Shown here piece by piece: positions 1-9,394 of a DNA stretch of 64,000 nt. Position 1 is the first letter of the stretch. The number at the start of each line of letters is the position of its first letter. The notes beneath the pieces are model-generated. The model was not told the DNA's origin and made no database searches. It saw only the letters and a program-made list of their open reading frames with translations. The position numbers and the translations under genes were made by a program. This stretch comes from an uncultured Acetatifactor sp. (GTDB lineage Bacteria; Bacillota; Clostridia; Lachnospirales; Lachnospiraceae): the NCBI GenBank assembly GCA_934436435.1, contig CAKSAN010000009.1:1-64000 (forward strand), given 5' to 3'.

Positions 1-3000
1 TAGATGTATTCATAGGACTTTCCGTCGCAGACAGCACGGGTCACCCGGCCCAGGCTGTCATAGTGCCAGGTGCTGATATTGGTATGTTTTCCTTCTGCAT
101 CGGACGCCTTCTCATACACAGGCTGTCCGAATACGTTGCAGGCGCGCTGCAGCTGTCTTCCGTCCCGGTCGATGTGCAGGGACAGGTTGCCCTCCTCGTC
201 ATACCGGAAGGTCTCTGTATCGCCCAGCTGGTCAATTCTCTCGCTGACCTTGCCGAGACTGTTGTAACGGTACTGCACTGCATTGCCGTTACCGTCTATA
301 GTCCTGCTGACCTGCCCGGCGGGGGTGTATTCATAGCCTTCCTTCCCCCCGTCCGCAAAGCCAATGCCTGTGATGCGTCCCCAGCTGTCCACGTCATAGG
401 AAATGGGATTCTGGTTGCCGTCCACAACTCCCGTGATCTGCCCCCTGGCATTATACTCATACTGCTGAAGGGTACGCTGATGGTTCCCTGATCGCCGGAT
501 ATCCTTGATCTTTCCGTCCAGTTCGTAGGAAAGCTCTGTCCGGTTTCCAAACGTATCCTCTTGGATAACCGGCTGATTCCGCAGGTTGTAGGAAAGCTCC
601 TGTACCACTTCACCTAATGCATTGGTGGTGCGGAGGCGGTTGCCGCGGCTGTCATAGGTGTAGGATACCCCCGCCCCGTCATCACTCTCCGGCTCGTAGC
701 CGTAGGGATTGATCTCTTTCCGCAGCCTGTCATTCCGGTCATAGAGATAGCGGGTCACCCCTCCTGCCGGATTGGTTCTGTGGGTCGCCCGGTCTTTCAG
801 GTCATACCGGGTGCTGCTCTCCAGACATTCCCCGTCCGTTCCCAGAATGGCCTGTTTCAGCACATTTCCGGCCGCATCATAGGCATACTGCACCCGTCTG
901 TCGATACCGTTCTTTCTGTCAAGGACTCTCTCCTCGGTCAGGCGGTCGTCCGCATCGTAGCTTCTGCGGATCTCGGAGCCCTTCGGTGTGGTGATCTTTG
1001 TCAGGTTGCCGTTGGCATCGTAGGCATATCTTGTAACGGCGGCCTGTACCGGGCCGTTGCCCTGGATTTCCTCCGTCCGCTGAACAAGCCACCCGTTTTT
1101 ATTGTAGGCATAATGAATAACACTATGAACACCGTCCGCAATGACACGCTCTTCCAGCGTTACATTTCCCAGACAGTCATAATCGTAGCGCATTTTTGCC
1201 CCAAAGTCATCTTTCACTACATTCAGATGATTGTTTTTATCGTAGGAAAAATGGATCCGGTGCCAGCCATCCGGCTCTCCGTCCCGTTCTACTTCCTGTT
1301 GTCCGTAGGCCTCCTCCACCTTATTGCCCTGACTGTCATAGGTATAGGCGATGACACGGTACAGCGCAGGATCGGTCTCCTGCACTTTTATCCGTTCCCG
1401 GATCTTCCAGCCCAGATCATTATAGGTATAGATGACCTCCTTTCCTTCGCCGTCCACTTCCCGGAGGATCTGTCCGTGCCCGTTGTACTCGTAGGTGTGC
1501 AGGATGTTCCCCCCGGGATCCTGTACTTCTGTCATCCGGCCGCAGGCGTCATAGGCATAGCGGTAGCCATTGCCGTCATCCGAATCTGCATCATAAGATT
1601 CCGGCTGTACCTGTTTGATCATGTTGCCGTCCGCATCATAGAATCTCCGCTCCACGCCTCCGTCCGGATAAAGGATACGGATGCAGTTCCCGTCAGAATC
1701 GTACTCATAGCGGGTTCCTTCTCCCTCTTCGCCTTTCAGAGCATAGCTGACCGGATGGATCCGGCTGGTGATGTCCCCGTCAAAGTTACGGAATACACGG
1801 TGATGTTCCTGCAGGGGAGATATGGTATCTACCACACGTTCCAGAAAATCGTGGCGGTACTCATAGCCGCTCTCTTTCTTTTCCCACTGCACGGGTGGAT
1901 AGTAAGTGGTCAGATTGCCCATGCGGTCATAGAATCTACGGGTGGTGTAGCCTTCCCCGTCGATGCGGCTGGTGACAAAGTTTCTGGAATTGTAAGCCAG
2001 CTCCACCGTGCCGTAAGTATTGCTGATGGACAGTCTGCGGCCTACGGTATCGTAGCCGTAGGCAGTCTCCTCCCCCTTCGGCGTAATGACACGGCTGGGG
2101 TATGCCCGGTTGGCTTCATATTCCTTAAGGCTTTCGTTTCCGAGGGCATCCCGTTCCAGAATGCATCTTCCCCTGAAATCATACTTCCGGGCCGTTTCTT
2201 TCCATTTGCCCTCTTTGATCTTTTCCATCGTCCTGACCGGATTGTGTTCCTGGTCATAAGTATAGAGAGTCTCTCTTCCGTCGCTGTCCCATGTATGTAC
2301 CAGATCATGGTGCTCATTATATTCATGGTGCACTTCAAAGCCGTCCGGAAATTTTTCCCGGATGCTTCTTCCATAGGCATCATACTCCCACTCTTTCCGG
2401 CTGCCCAGGCGGCTGATTTCTCCCACCTTTAAGTTGTCATCCGAATACTGATAGGTCTGAAACGAACCATCCTCATAAATTACCCGTTCCTTCAGGAACC
2501 GGTTGTTGTATTCATAGATCTCCGTCTTTCCCGTTTCGCTGTAATAAATGGTATTTCTGTGATGAATATCATCATAAGTAAAGGTCTGGTACACACCGCT
2601 TGAAAAATTCTGACGGGTGACCCTGCCCTTCACGTCATACTCGTTCTCCAGATAACAACTTCCGTTCTGATCCGTAACGGAAGAAATATGTCCGTTTTCA
2701 TCATATTCGTAGTGGGTAATGCCTTCGTCCGTATGCACCACATCCACCAGAAGATCGCCCTCATAGCGATACTGGGTCCTGCGTCCGATCTCATCCGTAA
2801 TCTGCAGAATACGCCCACCCCGGCACTCTACCTGAAGTACATTGCCCAGGGGCGTAACGATCCGTTCCAGCCCCTCTTCTCCATAGGAAAAGCTTAAGCG
2901 CTGCTGATTTGGATATTCCACAGACTGAAGCAGTCCTCTGGCATCATAAACACTCAGGGTATGGTCCACCACATCCGTAAGCACATACCGCTCCTGTCCG

Positions 3001-5585
3001 GTTATCTCTGCCTCCTGTACTTCCATCAGGAATCTGGATGCTCCTTTACTCTGGTTCACCCAACGGCCATCCTGCTCCTCGTAGCACACAGAATGACCCG
3101 TGATGGTCTCCAGATGAACCCGGGTATGCTCCACATCCCTTGTATCCCGATATATCCTGCTGGCATATGGGAATTTCCATCCCAGCCCCAGTACAGAGAC
3201 AGTATTATTGGTAGAATAATAGGATCGTTCCAGCTTCAGGGCAAAAGGCACGCTGGCCAGCAGGAAATCCGTAGTCTGAATGACATAGATTCCCGTGACT
3301 GCGTCCACAGGATCGCTGATAAAAGCGTCCAAGCCATTAATAAATAGATTCTGGATAAAGCTGCTCTTCGGATCAAAATCCTGTCCACTCAGGCGACAAC
3401 CCACTCCATCTATACCGGTGTCAATAAAACCGCCCAGAAATGCCTTAATGAGATGGTTTCCGAAGGAACATCCTTCAATACCTAATTTATTCAATAGTCC
3501 GTCACGGATGCCACTGCCGGTACTGCCCTGTGCAATGCCTATCCCGATATTCCATAGTGTCCTGGCAGGATTTACCTCTCCTGTCCGTGCCAGATCATCA
3601 AAAATACCATCCAGGACATTTCCCCCTATCTGCATGACTGCCTTCAGACATTTTGCTTCCTTAGCAAGATGTATGAATTTTTTTGCTGTCATCAATTTAT
3701 TAAATGCTGTACCTATTGCACAGCCGGATACAACACCGAAGGCAATTTCCGTACCCGCTCTCACCAGTTCATACAGGAACTCGTTTCCGCCGAATACGTC
3801 ATCCCGCATGAAATTGTGTCCCTGACTTAAATCACCGCTTTGGGCATTTTTGTAATTGTCTATTCCTTCTCCCACATCTGCAGCAGCATAGGTAGCCGTA
3901 GCTATTCCCAACACCACGGTTGCAATAATAACTGCCGCAGCACCGCCGGTGGCTACGGTCAGTGTTACCGCTACCGCCACAGTTGCAACTGTGGCAGCCA
4001 CTTTTACGATCCCTTTCAAGATACCGGTTCTGCCTTCCTCGAATTTCTCCACCAGCTCATTGCTGACATCTTCATTGATATTTTTTCTGTCTGTCTCATC
4101 ATTGGCTGTTACGGATGATCTGAGTTCTTCCAGCGAAGGATTTGCAGCAGGCGACCGGTCCGATGCATCCATCTTTACAAAGGCTGCTATAATCCGTGCC
4201 TCATCCGTTAAGTTGATCTGAGAACCGTTCCCTCCGACCTGAAGCGTAAGTTCCTCCGCCTCCAGCACCATTTGTCTGGAAGCCTGTCCGTCTTCCTCTG
4301 CAGGATCGCCCACAATCAGGTTCTTTTCCGCATGAAGACAAATTTTCTTCCCTGTGATAAGGGCATTTCCATCCGTATCCAGATAGACACAGGTCTGCTT
4401 TTCCTGATCGGCAGATACGATAGCCTTAGATGGAGTCATCAAAAGTTCCGCCCCATTTACATTGGAAAAAGATTTGTTGTCCGGTATCTGTGCATAACCG
4501 GATGAGGAGGAACCTCCGGATGTCCGGATGGCATGAACTGCAATAGCATCTTTCTCATCATCCCCGGGGAAGTAAATATGTACCTGACTTCCCACTTCCG
4601 GCATACAGTAGATAAAGCTGCTCTCGATCGCATAAGTAAAGTATTTTACATTAGGGAAATTATCATATTCCGGATCAATATGGAAATGCACCCTGACACA
4701 ATTTCCCGAACGCTCTTTTACCGTAGCGGGGATGCTCATACCGAAAATATGAGGATTCTTCTCCGGCGCACAGAGTACCCCCTTTCTCCGGCTCAGTTCA
4801 TAAGTCCGTACAAGTTCTCCTTCTACCGTCTGATACTGTATCCCTGTGACAATGGCACTGATCCCCCGGAAGCGTACCTTCTGTGCCAGACAGAAATCCT
4901 GCCTGGCAGTCACTTTCCATTTAAGGGTTTCCTGCGGAAGGATTTTCTGTTCTCTGCCCAGACGATAATACTGGTCCATATCCTTGATCTCTGTAAACTC
5001 TTCATCGCTCAGGACATATTCTTCCCCCAGATCCGGAATTCCAAAATAGGCCCGTCCATGCGCCGCACGGCAGTCCGGTACCATAAAGGTATGAAAATGA
5101 CTGGCAAGACGCACGAGGAAATTCCAGTCGCTCTCCTCATACTGAAGCAGGAAATCAGGAATCACAGCACCTTTGGTAGCACAGTCCAGAATTTCCGCAT
5201 CCTTCTGATTCTTAAGGACCTTGTCCATAACCTGCCTGTATGTTGTGTCTAAGTTCAGAAAGCTCTGGCTTACCGGTGCAAGCCCCCATTCCATGGTATA
5301 AGAAGCTGCTTCCAGCTGCAAAAGGTGCAGGCTGCGATCCTGCTCCATTTTAGCGTCTGTAATCTTTCCGGCATATAAAAGCCCATCAGCCTCCGCCTTA
5401 TATACCTCTATATCATCCCCATCCCCAATACCATGAATGAGAGCTTCTATCTTTTCTTCTTCCACCAGAAGTAACAGCCTTAATGTGACATGGTCATTAA
5501 ATGACGCATTCATTTCAAATGCTTCTACTCCAACCGCACCTTCAAAGGGAAGTCGAATGAAAAGACCCTGATAAGCAAGCTCCAT
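1..5585 (-). CDS. VgrG-like spike fused to a large Rhs/YD-repeat protein, 3' end outside the window
   Basis: One frame stays open from an ATG at 5585 (ribosome site GGAGGAAAAAGG) to the window edge: at least 1861 codons and no stop. I checked the frame at several points. Residues 1 to about 470 resemble the two VgrG-like neighbours and share a QYEESDWNFLVRL motif matching their QYEETDWEFLQRV. A glycine/alanine-rich hydrophobic stretch lies near 520-570. The motif DPVDAVTG near 758-765 resembles the DPVxxxTG that precedes Rhs cores, and tyrosine-aspartate repeats follow from about 930 to the edge. Known family role: Rhs shells encapsulate a C-terminal toxin loaded on a spike. The toxin and any partner immunity gene lie left of the window. 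It is the last CIS gene visible, 12 bases after the PAAR-like gene. The Rhs assignment is secure; direct delivery by this CIS is inferred. Confidence 0.9.
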   Translation of the reverse strand, partial: MELAYQGLFIRLPFEGAVGVEAFEMNASFNDHVTLRLLLLVEEEKIEALIHGIGDGDDIEVYKAEADGLLYAGKITDAKMEQDRSLHLLQLEAASYTMEWGLAPVSQSFLNLDTTYRQVMDKVLKNQKDAEILDCATKGAVIPDFLLQYEESDWNFLVRLASHFHTFMVPDCRAAHGRAYFGIPDLGEEYVLSDEEFTEIKDMDQYYRLGREQKILPQETLKWKVTARQDFCLAQKVRFRGISAIVTGIQYQTVEGELVRTYELSRRKGVLCAPEKNPHIFGMSIPATVKERSGNCVRVHFHIDPEYDNFPNVKYFTYAIESSFIYCMPEVGSQVHIYFPGDDEKDAIAVHAIRTSGGSSSSGYAQIPDNKSFSNVNGAELLMTPSKAIVSADQEKQTCVYLDTDGNALITGKKICLHAEKNLIVGDPAEEDGQASRQMVLEAEELTLQVGGNGSQINLTDEARIIAAFVKMDASDRSPAANPSLEELRSSVTANDETDRKNINEDVSNELVEKFEEGRTGILKGIVKVAATVATVAVAVTLTVATGGAAAVIIATVVLGIATATYAAADVGEGIDNYKNAQSGDLSQGHNFMRDDVFGGNEFLYELVRAGTEIAFGVVSGCAIGTAFNKLMTAKKFIHLAKEAKCLKAVMQIGGNVLDGIFDDLARTGEVNPARTLWNIGIGIAQGSTGSGIRDGLLNKLGIEGCSFGNHLIKAFLGGFIDTGIDGVGCRLSGQDFDPKSSFIQNLFINGLDAFISDPVDAVTGIYVIQTTDFLLASVPFALKLERSYYSTNNTVSVLGLGWKFPYASRIYRDTRDVEHTRVHLETITGHSVCYEEQDGRWVNQSKGASRFLMEVQEAEITGQERYVLTDVVDHTLSVYDARGLLQSVEYPNQQRLSFSYGEEGLERIVTPLGNVLQVECRGGRILQITDEIGRRTQYRYEGDLLVDVVHTDEGITHYEYDENGHISSVTDQNGSCYLENEYDVKGRVTRQNFSSGVYQTFTYDDIHHRNTIYYSETGKTEIYEYNNRFLKERVIYEDGSFQTYQYSDDNLKVGEISRLGSRKEWEYDAYGRSIREKFPDGFEVHHEYNEHHDLVHTWDSDGRETLYTYDQEHNPVRTMEKIKEGKWKETARKYDFRGRCILERDALGNESLKEYEANRAYPSRVITPKGEETAYGYDTVGRRLSISNTYGTVELAYNSRNFVTSRIDGEGYTTRRFYDRMGNLTTYYPPVQWEKKESGYEYRHDFLERVVDTISPLQEHHRVFRNFDGDITSRIHPVSYALKGEEGEGTRYEYDSDGNCIRILYPDGGVERRFYDADGNMIKQVQPESYDADSDDGNGYRYAYDACGRMTEVQDPGGNILHTYEYNGHGQILREVDGEGKEVIYTYNDLGWKIRERIKVQETDPALYRVIAYTYDSQGNKVEEAYGQQEVERDGEPDGWHRIHFSYDKNNHLNVVKDDFGAKMRYDYDCLGNVTLEERVIADGVHSVIHYAYNKNGWLVQRTEEIQGNGPVQAAVTRYAYDANGNLTKITTPKGSEIRRSYDADDRLTEERVLDRKNGIDRRVQYAYDAAGNVLKQAILGTDGECLESSTRYDLKDRATHRTNPAGGVTRYLYDRNDRLRKEINPYGYEPESDDGAGVSYTYDSRGNRLRTTNALGEVVQELSYNLRNQPVIQEDTFGNRTELSYELDGKIKDIRRSGNHQRTLQQYEYNARGQITGVVDGNQNPISYDVDSWGRITGIGFADGGKEGYEYTPAGQVSRTIDGNGNAVQYRYNSLGKVSERIDQLGDTETFRYDEEGNLSLHIDRDGRQLQRACNVFGQPVYEKASDAEGKHTNISTWHYDSLGRVTRAVCDGKSYEYI

Positions 5586-5597
5586 ACCTTTTTCCTC

Positions 5598-6470
5598 CTA
5601 TTCCGGCTGTCCCGAAAGCAAGATCGTTACACATCCTCCGTAACTGCACATGATACTGCATCTGCGCAACAGCAACGGTTCCCCATTAATAAATACCTTT
5701 TCATGCCCTTCCAGCCATTCTCCGTCCGCGGGGAACTGGGCCTTGCACTCACCAACAAAATCTGAACTCATTTCTTCCAGCTTTTCTTCTTCGGTCTTTT
5801 CTTTCTTTTTCATCCCTAATAGTTTTTTTGCAAGACCGATCCCTGCTTTTATGATTGTTACACGCTCATTCCATTTCTTTGTGAAATAGCCCACCACATC
5901 GTCCCGCCAGTCTTTTTTGGATTCTATGATGGCGTTGGTTTTTTCAATCTCCGCCTGAACATCAGGGTTCTCCCTGCTGTGGCATCCACCGAAGTTAATG
6001 ATATTTGTATTCAGAATCATATCTTTTACCGTCATCTGCGGTATCTGGTGCGTCAGTACCCCATGGGTAGCATCCAGTGCCAGATAGCTTTCACGCATAC
6101 CAAAAGGGCACTCGATCCGGGCACAATGTACCACATAAGCGGTGTCATTTACACGGCTGTCACGAAGTTCCTGTTTTTTGGCCTCCACCGCTTCCGCTGC
6201 CGCCTGCGCCCCCGCTGCCGCAGCTTCATAGTTCTCATTTGCCGCTGTCTCAGCCACTTGTGCATCGCTTAATTCCTGTAACGTTGCCTCCCACTCTTCC
6301 ACACTGATTTCACCGTTCATATACTTTTTCTCTGCCAGACATACCGCTTCATCGGCGGCAGCAACTCTTTCCCCAGCCGCCGTAACAGCATCCCGCGCTG
6401 TGAAGAAATTCTCATAGGCAGTATTCTGTGCATCCTCCAGTTCTCCCAGACTTGGCTGTATCTCACTCAT
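5598..6470 (-). CDS. DUF4280 PAAR-like spike-tip protein with N-terminal coiled coil
   Basis: A 290-residue protein. Residues 1 to about 107 are alanine- and glutamate-rich and look like a long helical coiled coil. The rest matches the PAAR-like DUF4280 pattern: YVVHCARIECPFGM near 112, an NIINFGGCHS block, a lysine-rich linker, and a C-terminal RCSIMCSYGGCVTILLSG segment. PAAR-like proteins cap VgrG trimers and sharpen the spike of contractile systems. The gene follows the Imm11-like gene with no gap and precedes the VgrG-Rhs gene by 12 bases, so it probably forms part of the spike that carries the Rhs effector. The helical N-terminus is longer than a minimal PAAR domain and might be a docking region. 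Confidence 0.75.
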   Translation of the reverse strand: MSEIQPSLGELEDAQNTAYENFFTARDAVTAAGERVAAADEAVCLAEKKYMNGEISVEEWEATLQELSDAQVAETAANENYEAAAAGAQAAAEAVEAKKQELRDSRVNDTAYVVHCARIECPFGMRESYLALDATHGVLTHQIPQMTVKDMILNTNIINFGGCHSRENPDVQAEIEKTNAIIESKKDWRDDVVGYFTKKWNERVTIIKAGIGLAKKLLGMKKKEKTEEEKLEEMSSDFVGECKAQFPADGEWLEGHEKVFINGEPLLLRRCSIMCSYGGCVTILLSGQPE

Positions 6471-6992
6471 TTACTGCACCTCCACTTCTTCAAAGTGTAT
6501 TCCCATCGGCCTGCGCCGCAGCAGGCTCTCTGCCAGAGGCAGACTGACAATCGGATCCTTTCTCTGGTTCCCTTTCAGCAGGAACAGGTTATGCTGTCCA
6601 ATTTTCCCGCTGTCTAAAACCAGACGCTTTACCGTCCCGTTGGGATAATATTCCGTCTGACTTCCCACCGCATCCAGCTGATCCATTAACGTATGTACAT
6701 ACCGGTACTGCCGGGAACTCTCCTTGTGGATTAGAACTACCTCCTGGAAGAACAATCCCGGTTCATACGCATCCAGAATATCCCGGAATCGTCTGGAGAA
6801 CATGGTTACCGGATGCTGTAGAAAATCCCATCTGGCCTCGTTGCCATCCCCTGCCAGATACAATGCCACAACACTGTCCAACTGGCTGCTGTCCTCTTTA
6901 GAAAACACATGACGGCTCCCATTGATATCAAAATCACGATACTGAATAGATCCCGGCAGATTTTTGTCCTGCGTAATAAAGAAATACCTCAT
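6471..6992 (-). CDS. Imm11-like (DUF1629-type) protein
   Basis: A 173-residue soluble protein. The C-terminal part follows the pattern I associate with Imm11/DUF1629 immunity-like proteins: a polar beta-rich domain with HNLFLLKG, then a closing helix and strand LPLAESLLRRRPMGIHFEEV. It overlaps the preceding gene by 4 bases and abuts the PAAR-like gene, so translation is probably coupled. Imm11-type proteins are usually linked to polymorphic toxins, but here the gene precedes the spike tip rather than following a toxin. It could be an immunity protein, an assembly factor or a chaperone. Family call is by eye and moderate. Confidence 0.5.
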   Translation of the reverse strand: MRYFFITQDKNLPGSIQYRDFDINGSRHVFSKEDSSQLDSVVALYLAGDGNEARWDFLQHPVTMFSRRFRDILDAYEPGLFFQEVVLIHKESSRQYRYVHTLMDQLDAVGSQTEYYPNGTVKRLVLDSGKIGQHNLFLLKGNQRKDPIVSLPLAESLLRRRPMGIHFEEVEVQ

Positions 6993-7960
6993 GATTCTTC
7001 CTCCCTGTCCAGACGGATTACCTGAAGCTGCTCTGCACTGATATCCAGAAACGGAACACTTTCTGCGGGGAACACAGCGGCAGTAAGTTCAGCTCCGGCA
7101 AAAGATGTCTGTTCCAACGTGCACTCCCGAAAATCTGCCCCCCACAGATTACACCCTGCAAAGCTGCATCCTGTCAGTCTGGTTCCGGGGAAACGGCTTC
7201 CTTCCAGATTGCAGTTCTGAAATACAATGTTTTGTACGGTGCTTTCCTCAAACGTAATAAAGCGCATATCCATGTCCCGGATCGTTCTGTCTGCATAGGT
7301 GCCTTTATACCAATAACTGAACACCATCTTTTCCGGCTCTCTGGCTGCCTTTGACAGTTCGGTCTTCCAGACGCCGGGATCCTTTTCCACCCGGTCCGTC
7401 TGAACCAGTATTTCGGTCTGATCACGATATTCCCCCCACCTCAGGACCCAATAGGGAGAACGGGTAACAGGCTCAAAGATTCCCTTTTTCTCCCAGTCCC
7501 GCAGACGATAGCGAAGCACCTGACAGATCATATTGTCCATAATGGTCAGTTCATCAAAAAGCAGATTCTGAATGTCATATTCATTGACAGAGACACCATA
7601 TCCCTGATTGGCACAAACTAACTCCTTCCAAAGTTCATCCAAAGGTGTAAGCAATTCCTTTACATCCACATACACCTCAACCGGTTCCTTATCCATATAC
7701 CAGCTCATATCGAGACCGTGAAGCTGAACCCGATAGTTTCTGTTGATCGTATCTGACTTCAACAGAGAAAAATACAAAAAACATACATACTCCTTTCCCT
7801 GTTTTTCCATCTGCTCTCCCAGAAGCTTCATGGCTTTTTCTACCACAGCCTCCCAATCCTCGGCATGTTCCAGAACAGAATCCCCCATATGGCTGCGGAA
7901 TGCTGCTATTTTTCCCGATACCGCTTCTCTGTAATTCTGCAAAGCCGTTTCTCTGTCCAT
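6989..7960 (-). CDS. Pentapeptide-repeat protein, candidate effector-loading adaptor
   Basis: A 323-residue protein starting at the ATG at 7960, which follows AAGGAGAGACAG; an upstream in-frame TTG at 7975 lacks a site. The first 220 or so residues form an acidic domain with aromatic residues that I do not recognise. About residues 230-300 contain pentapeptide repeats of the A(D/N)LXX kind, for example CNLEGSRFPGTRLTGCSF. Established parallel: DUF2169-type adaptors of type VI secretion often combine an N-terminal domain with pentapeptide repeats and help load effectors on VgrG. Position between the VgrG genes and the PAAR-like gene fits such a role, but homology to DUF2169 is not demonstrated here. 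Confidence 0.7.
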   Translation of the reverse strand: MDRETALQNYREAVSGKIAAFRSHMGDSVLEHAEDWEAVVEKAMKLLGEQMEKQGKEYVCFLYFSLLKSDTINRNYRVQLHGLDMSWYMDKEPVEVYVDVKELLTPLDELWKELVCANQGYGVSVNEYDIQNLLFDELTIMDNMICQVLRYRLRDWEKKGIFEPVTRSPYWVLRWGEYRDQTEILVQTDRVEKDPGVWKTELSKAAREPEKMVFSYWYKGTYADRTIRDMDMRFITFEESTVQNIVFQNCNLEGSRFPGTRLTGCSFAGCNLWGADFRECTLEQTSFAGAELTAAVFPAESVPFLDISAEQLQVIRLDREEES

Positions 7961-7981
7961 CTGTCTCTCCTTCAAAACATG

Positions 7982-9382
7982 TTAATCCACGATTACTTCT
8001 GTTCCCTGCATAATAACGTTGCCTTTGCTGGATACAATCTGTCCGCCGCACAGACTATGCATAATAAATTGTTCCGATACATGAAGCGTCACCTGCTCCT
8101 CCGCATGAATCGCAATCTCTTCCTGTGCCATTGCCTTCACCATAGACTGAGATTGTATTTTGACCTTTCCATCCGTCTGAATTGTCACTGCGGATGCTGT
8201 TTTTCCACAGGAAAGCTTTATATACCCCGAGGCCAGTGCAAGCTCCTGCCCGGATTTGGTGCGCAGATACCGGTTGTCCGGATTGCTCATCCGATCTTCT
8301 CCACTCTGCGGCGCATCGTAATTACTTACAGCACTCAGTGCAATTGCCTCAGATTCTGCCTTGGAAGGAAAATAGATCCGCACATCATCTCCCACCTCCG
8401 GCATGCAATACCATCCGCTGCCATCGGAGGATGCAGACAGGGTGGAATAGGGGAACCAGTACAATGCACGCTTCCTGCTGTTTCCATCAATTGCCATTGC
8501 CACCTGCACTTTTGTACCTGATACATTCACCACATTGCCATTCAGCGCTACTCCAATCAAATGCATGGGATAGACCACAGGCCTTGTAAGCCCCTTTGCA
8601 CTTTGTAATTTATAAGTTCCCTGCATCTCCTGATCCTCAAAGGAGTATCTGTATGCATAAACCACAAATGGATTTCCCTGGATCCGGACCGGATCAAAGA
8701 TTCCCATAAGATGTTCTGAAACGGCCGTATAGCGGGTAAAATCCGATGCATGCACCTCTCTGCCGTTTGCCTTCAGCTCATAATATCCGTCCATATCCTT
8801 TTCCATATCCAGAATATGACAGGGAACTGCTGACTCCGTAAGCTCCGGAACTCCCGCATATAATTTTAAGCCGGGCTGTCGGCAGTCCGGAGTGATCATA
8901 ATACCTTCCCTGGAAAGCACTCTCTGCAGGAATTCCCAATCCGTCTCCTCATACTGAACGATCAGACTTCCAACCGCCTTGCCCGCAGCAGCATAGATCA
9001 GATCTGCATCCTTATAATTGGTCAGTACCTCCTGCGCTAACTCCTGAAAAGTCATCTTAGCGTTCTGGAAAGAACGGGAATGTTTTTCCCGATCCATAAG
9101 CCAGCTGCGGCTCTTTCCTTCTATTCGTACAGTCTTCACCTGACCGCTTTCCGTTATCTGAATATCCGTCAGGATGCCGGAGAACAGGATCTTCCTGCCT
9201 TCTCCTTCACGCAGAAGTACTTCAAGATCCTGATAATCTGAGATTTCAAATACAAACTCTTCTTCTGTCACACGGGCAAAGATCACCAGCGTACTATGCT
9301 CTCCTGCCCGGGATTCTATTTCACACTCCAACACCTCTGCCAGATCCAGCCCGTTTACTTCTATATCATGCAAACTGTACAT
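7982..9382 (-). CDS. VgrG-like spike protein 2
   Basis: A 466-residue protein with GGAGGG before its ATG. The N-terminal half has the gp27-like features of the VgrG/Pvc8/phage-D family, including TFQELAQEVLTNYKDADL and QYEETDWEFLQRVLSREG. A middle OB-like region contains YCMPEVGDDVRIYFPSKAE. The C-terminal 90 residues alternate hydrophobic and polar residues (VTIQTDGKVKIQSQSMVKAM), as in a trimeric beta-helix needle. Such proteins form the central spike below the tube and carry effectors or a PAAR tip. Gap to the next VgrG gene is 12 bases. It is closely similar in layout to its neighbour and to the N-terminus of the Rhs protein, which suggests duplication. Confidence 0.8.
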   Translation of the reverse strand: MYSLHDIEVNGLDLAEVLECEIESRAGEHSTLVIFARVTEEEFVFEISDYQDLEVLLREGEGRKILFSGILTDIQITESGQVKTVRIEGKSRSWLMDREKHSRSFQNAKMTFQELAQEVLTNYKDADLIYAAAGKAVGSLIVQYEETDWEFLQRVLSREGIMITPDCRQPGLKLYAGVPELTESAVPCHILDMEKDMDGYYELKANGREVHASDFTRYTAVSEHLMGIFDPVRIQGNPFVVYAYRYSFEDQEMQGTYKLQSAKGLTRPVVYPMHLIGVALNGNVVNVSGTKVQVAMAIDGNSRKRALYWFPYSTLSASSDGSGWYCMPEVGDDVRIYFPSKAESEAIALSAVSNYDAPQSGEDRMSNPDNRYLRTKSGQELALASGYIKLSCGKTASAVTIQTDGKVKIQSQSMVKAMAQEEIAIHAEEQVTLHVSEQFIMHSLCGGQIVSSKGNVIMQGTEVIVD

Positions 9383-9394
9383 AATATCCCTCCG

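Noticed and set aside
780..2432. 550-codon open frame on the plus strand
   Set aside because: It lies antisense to the Rhs gene, whose minus-strand frame is continuous and full of YD-repeat residues. The plus-strand product has no recognisable motif and is a codon-bias shadow.
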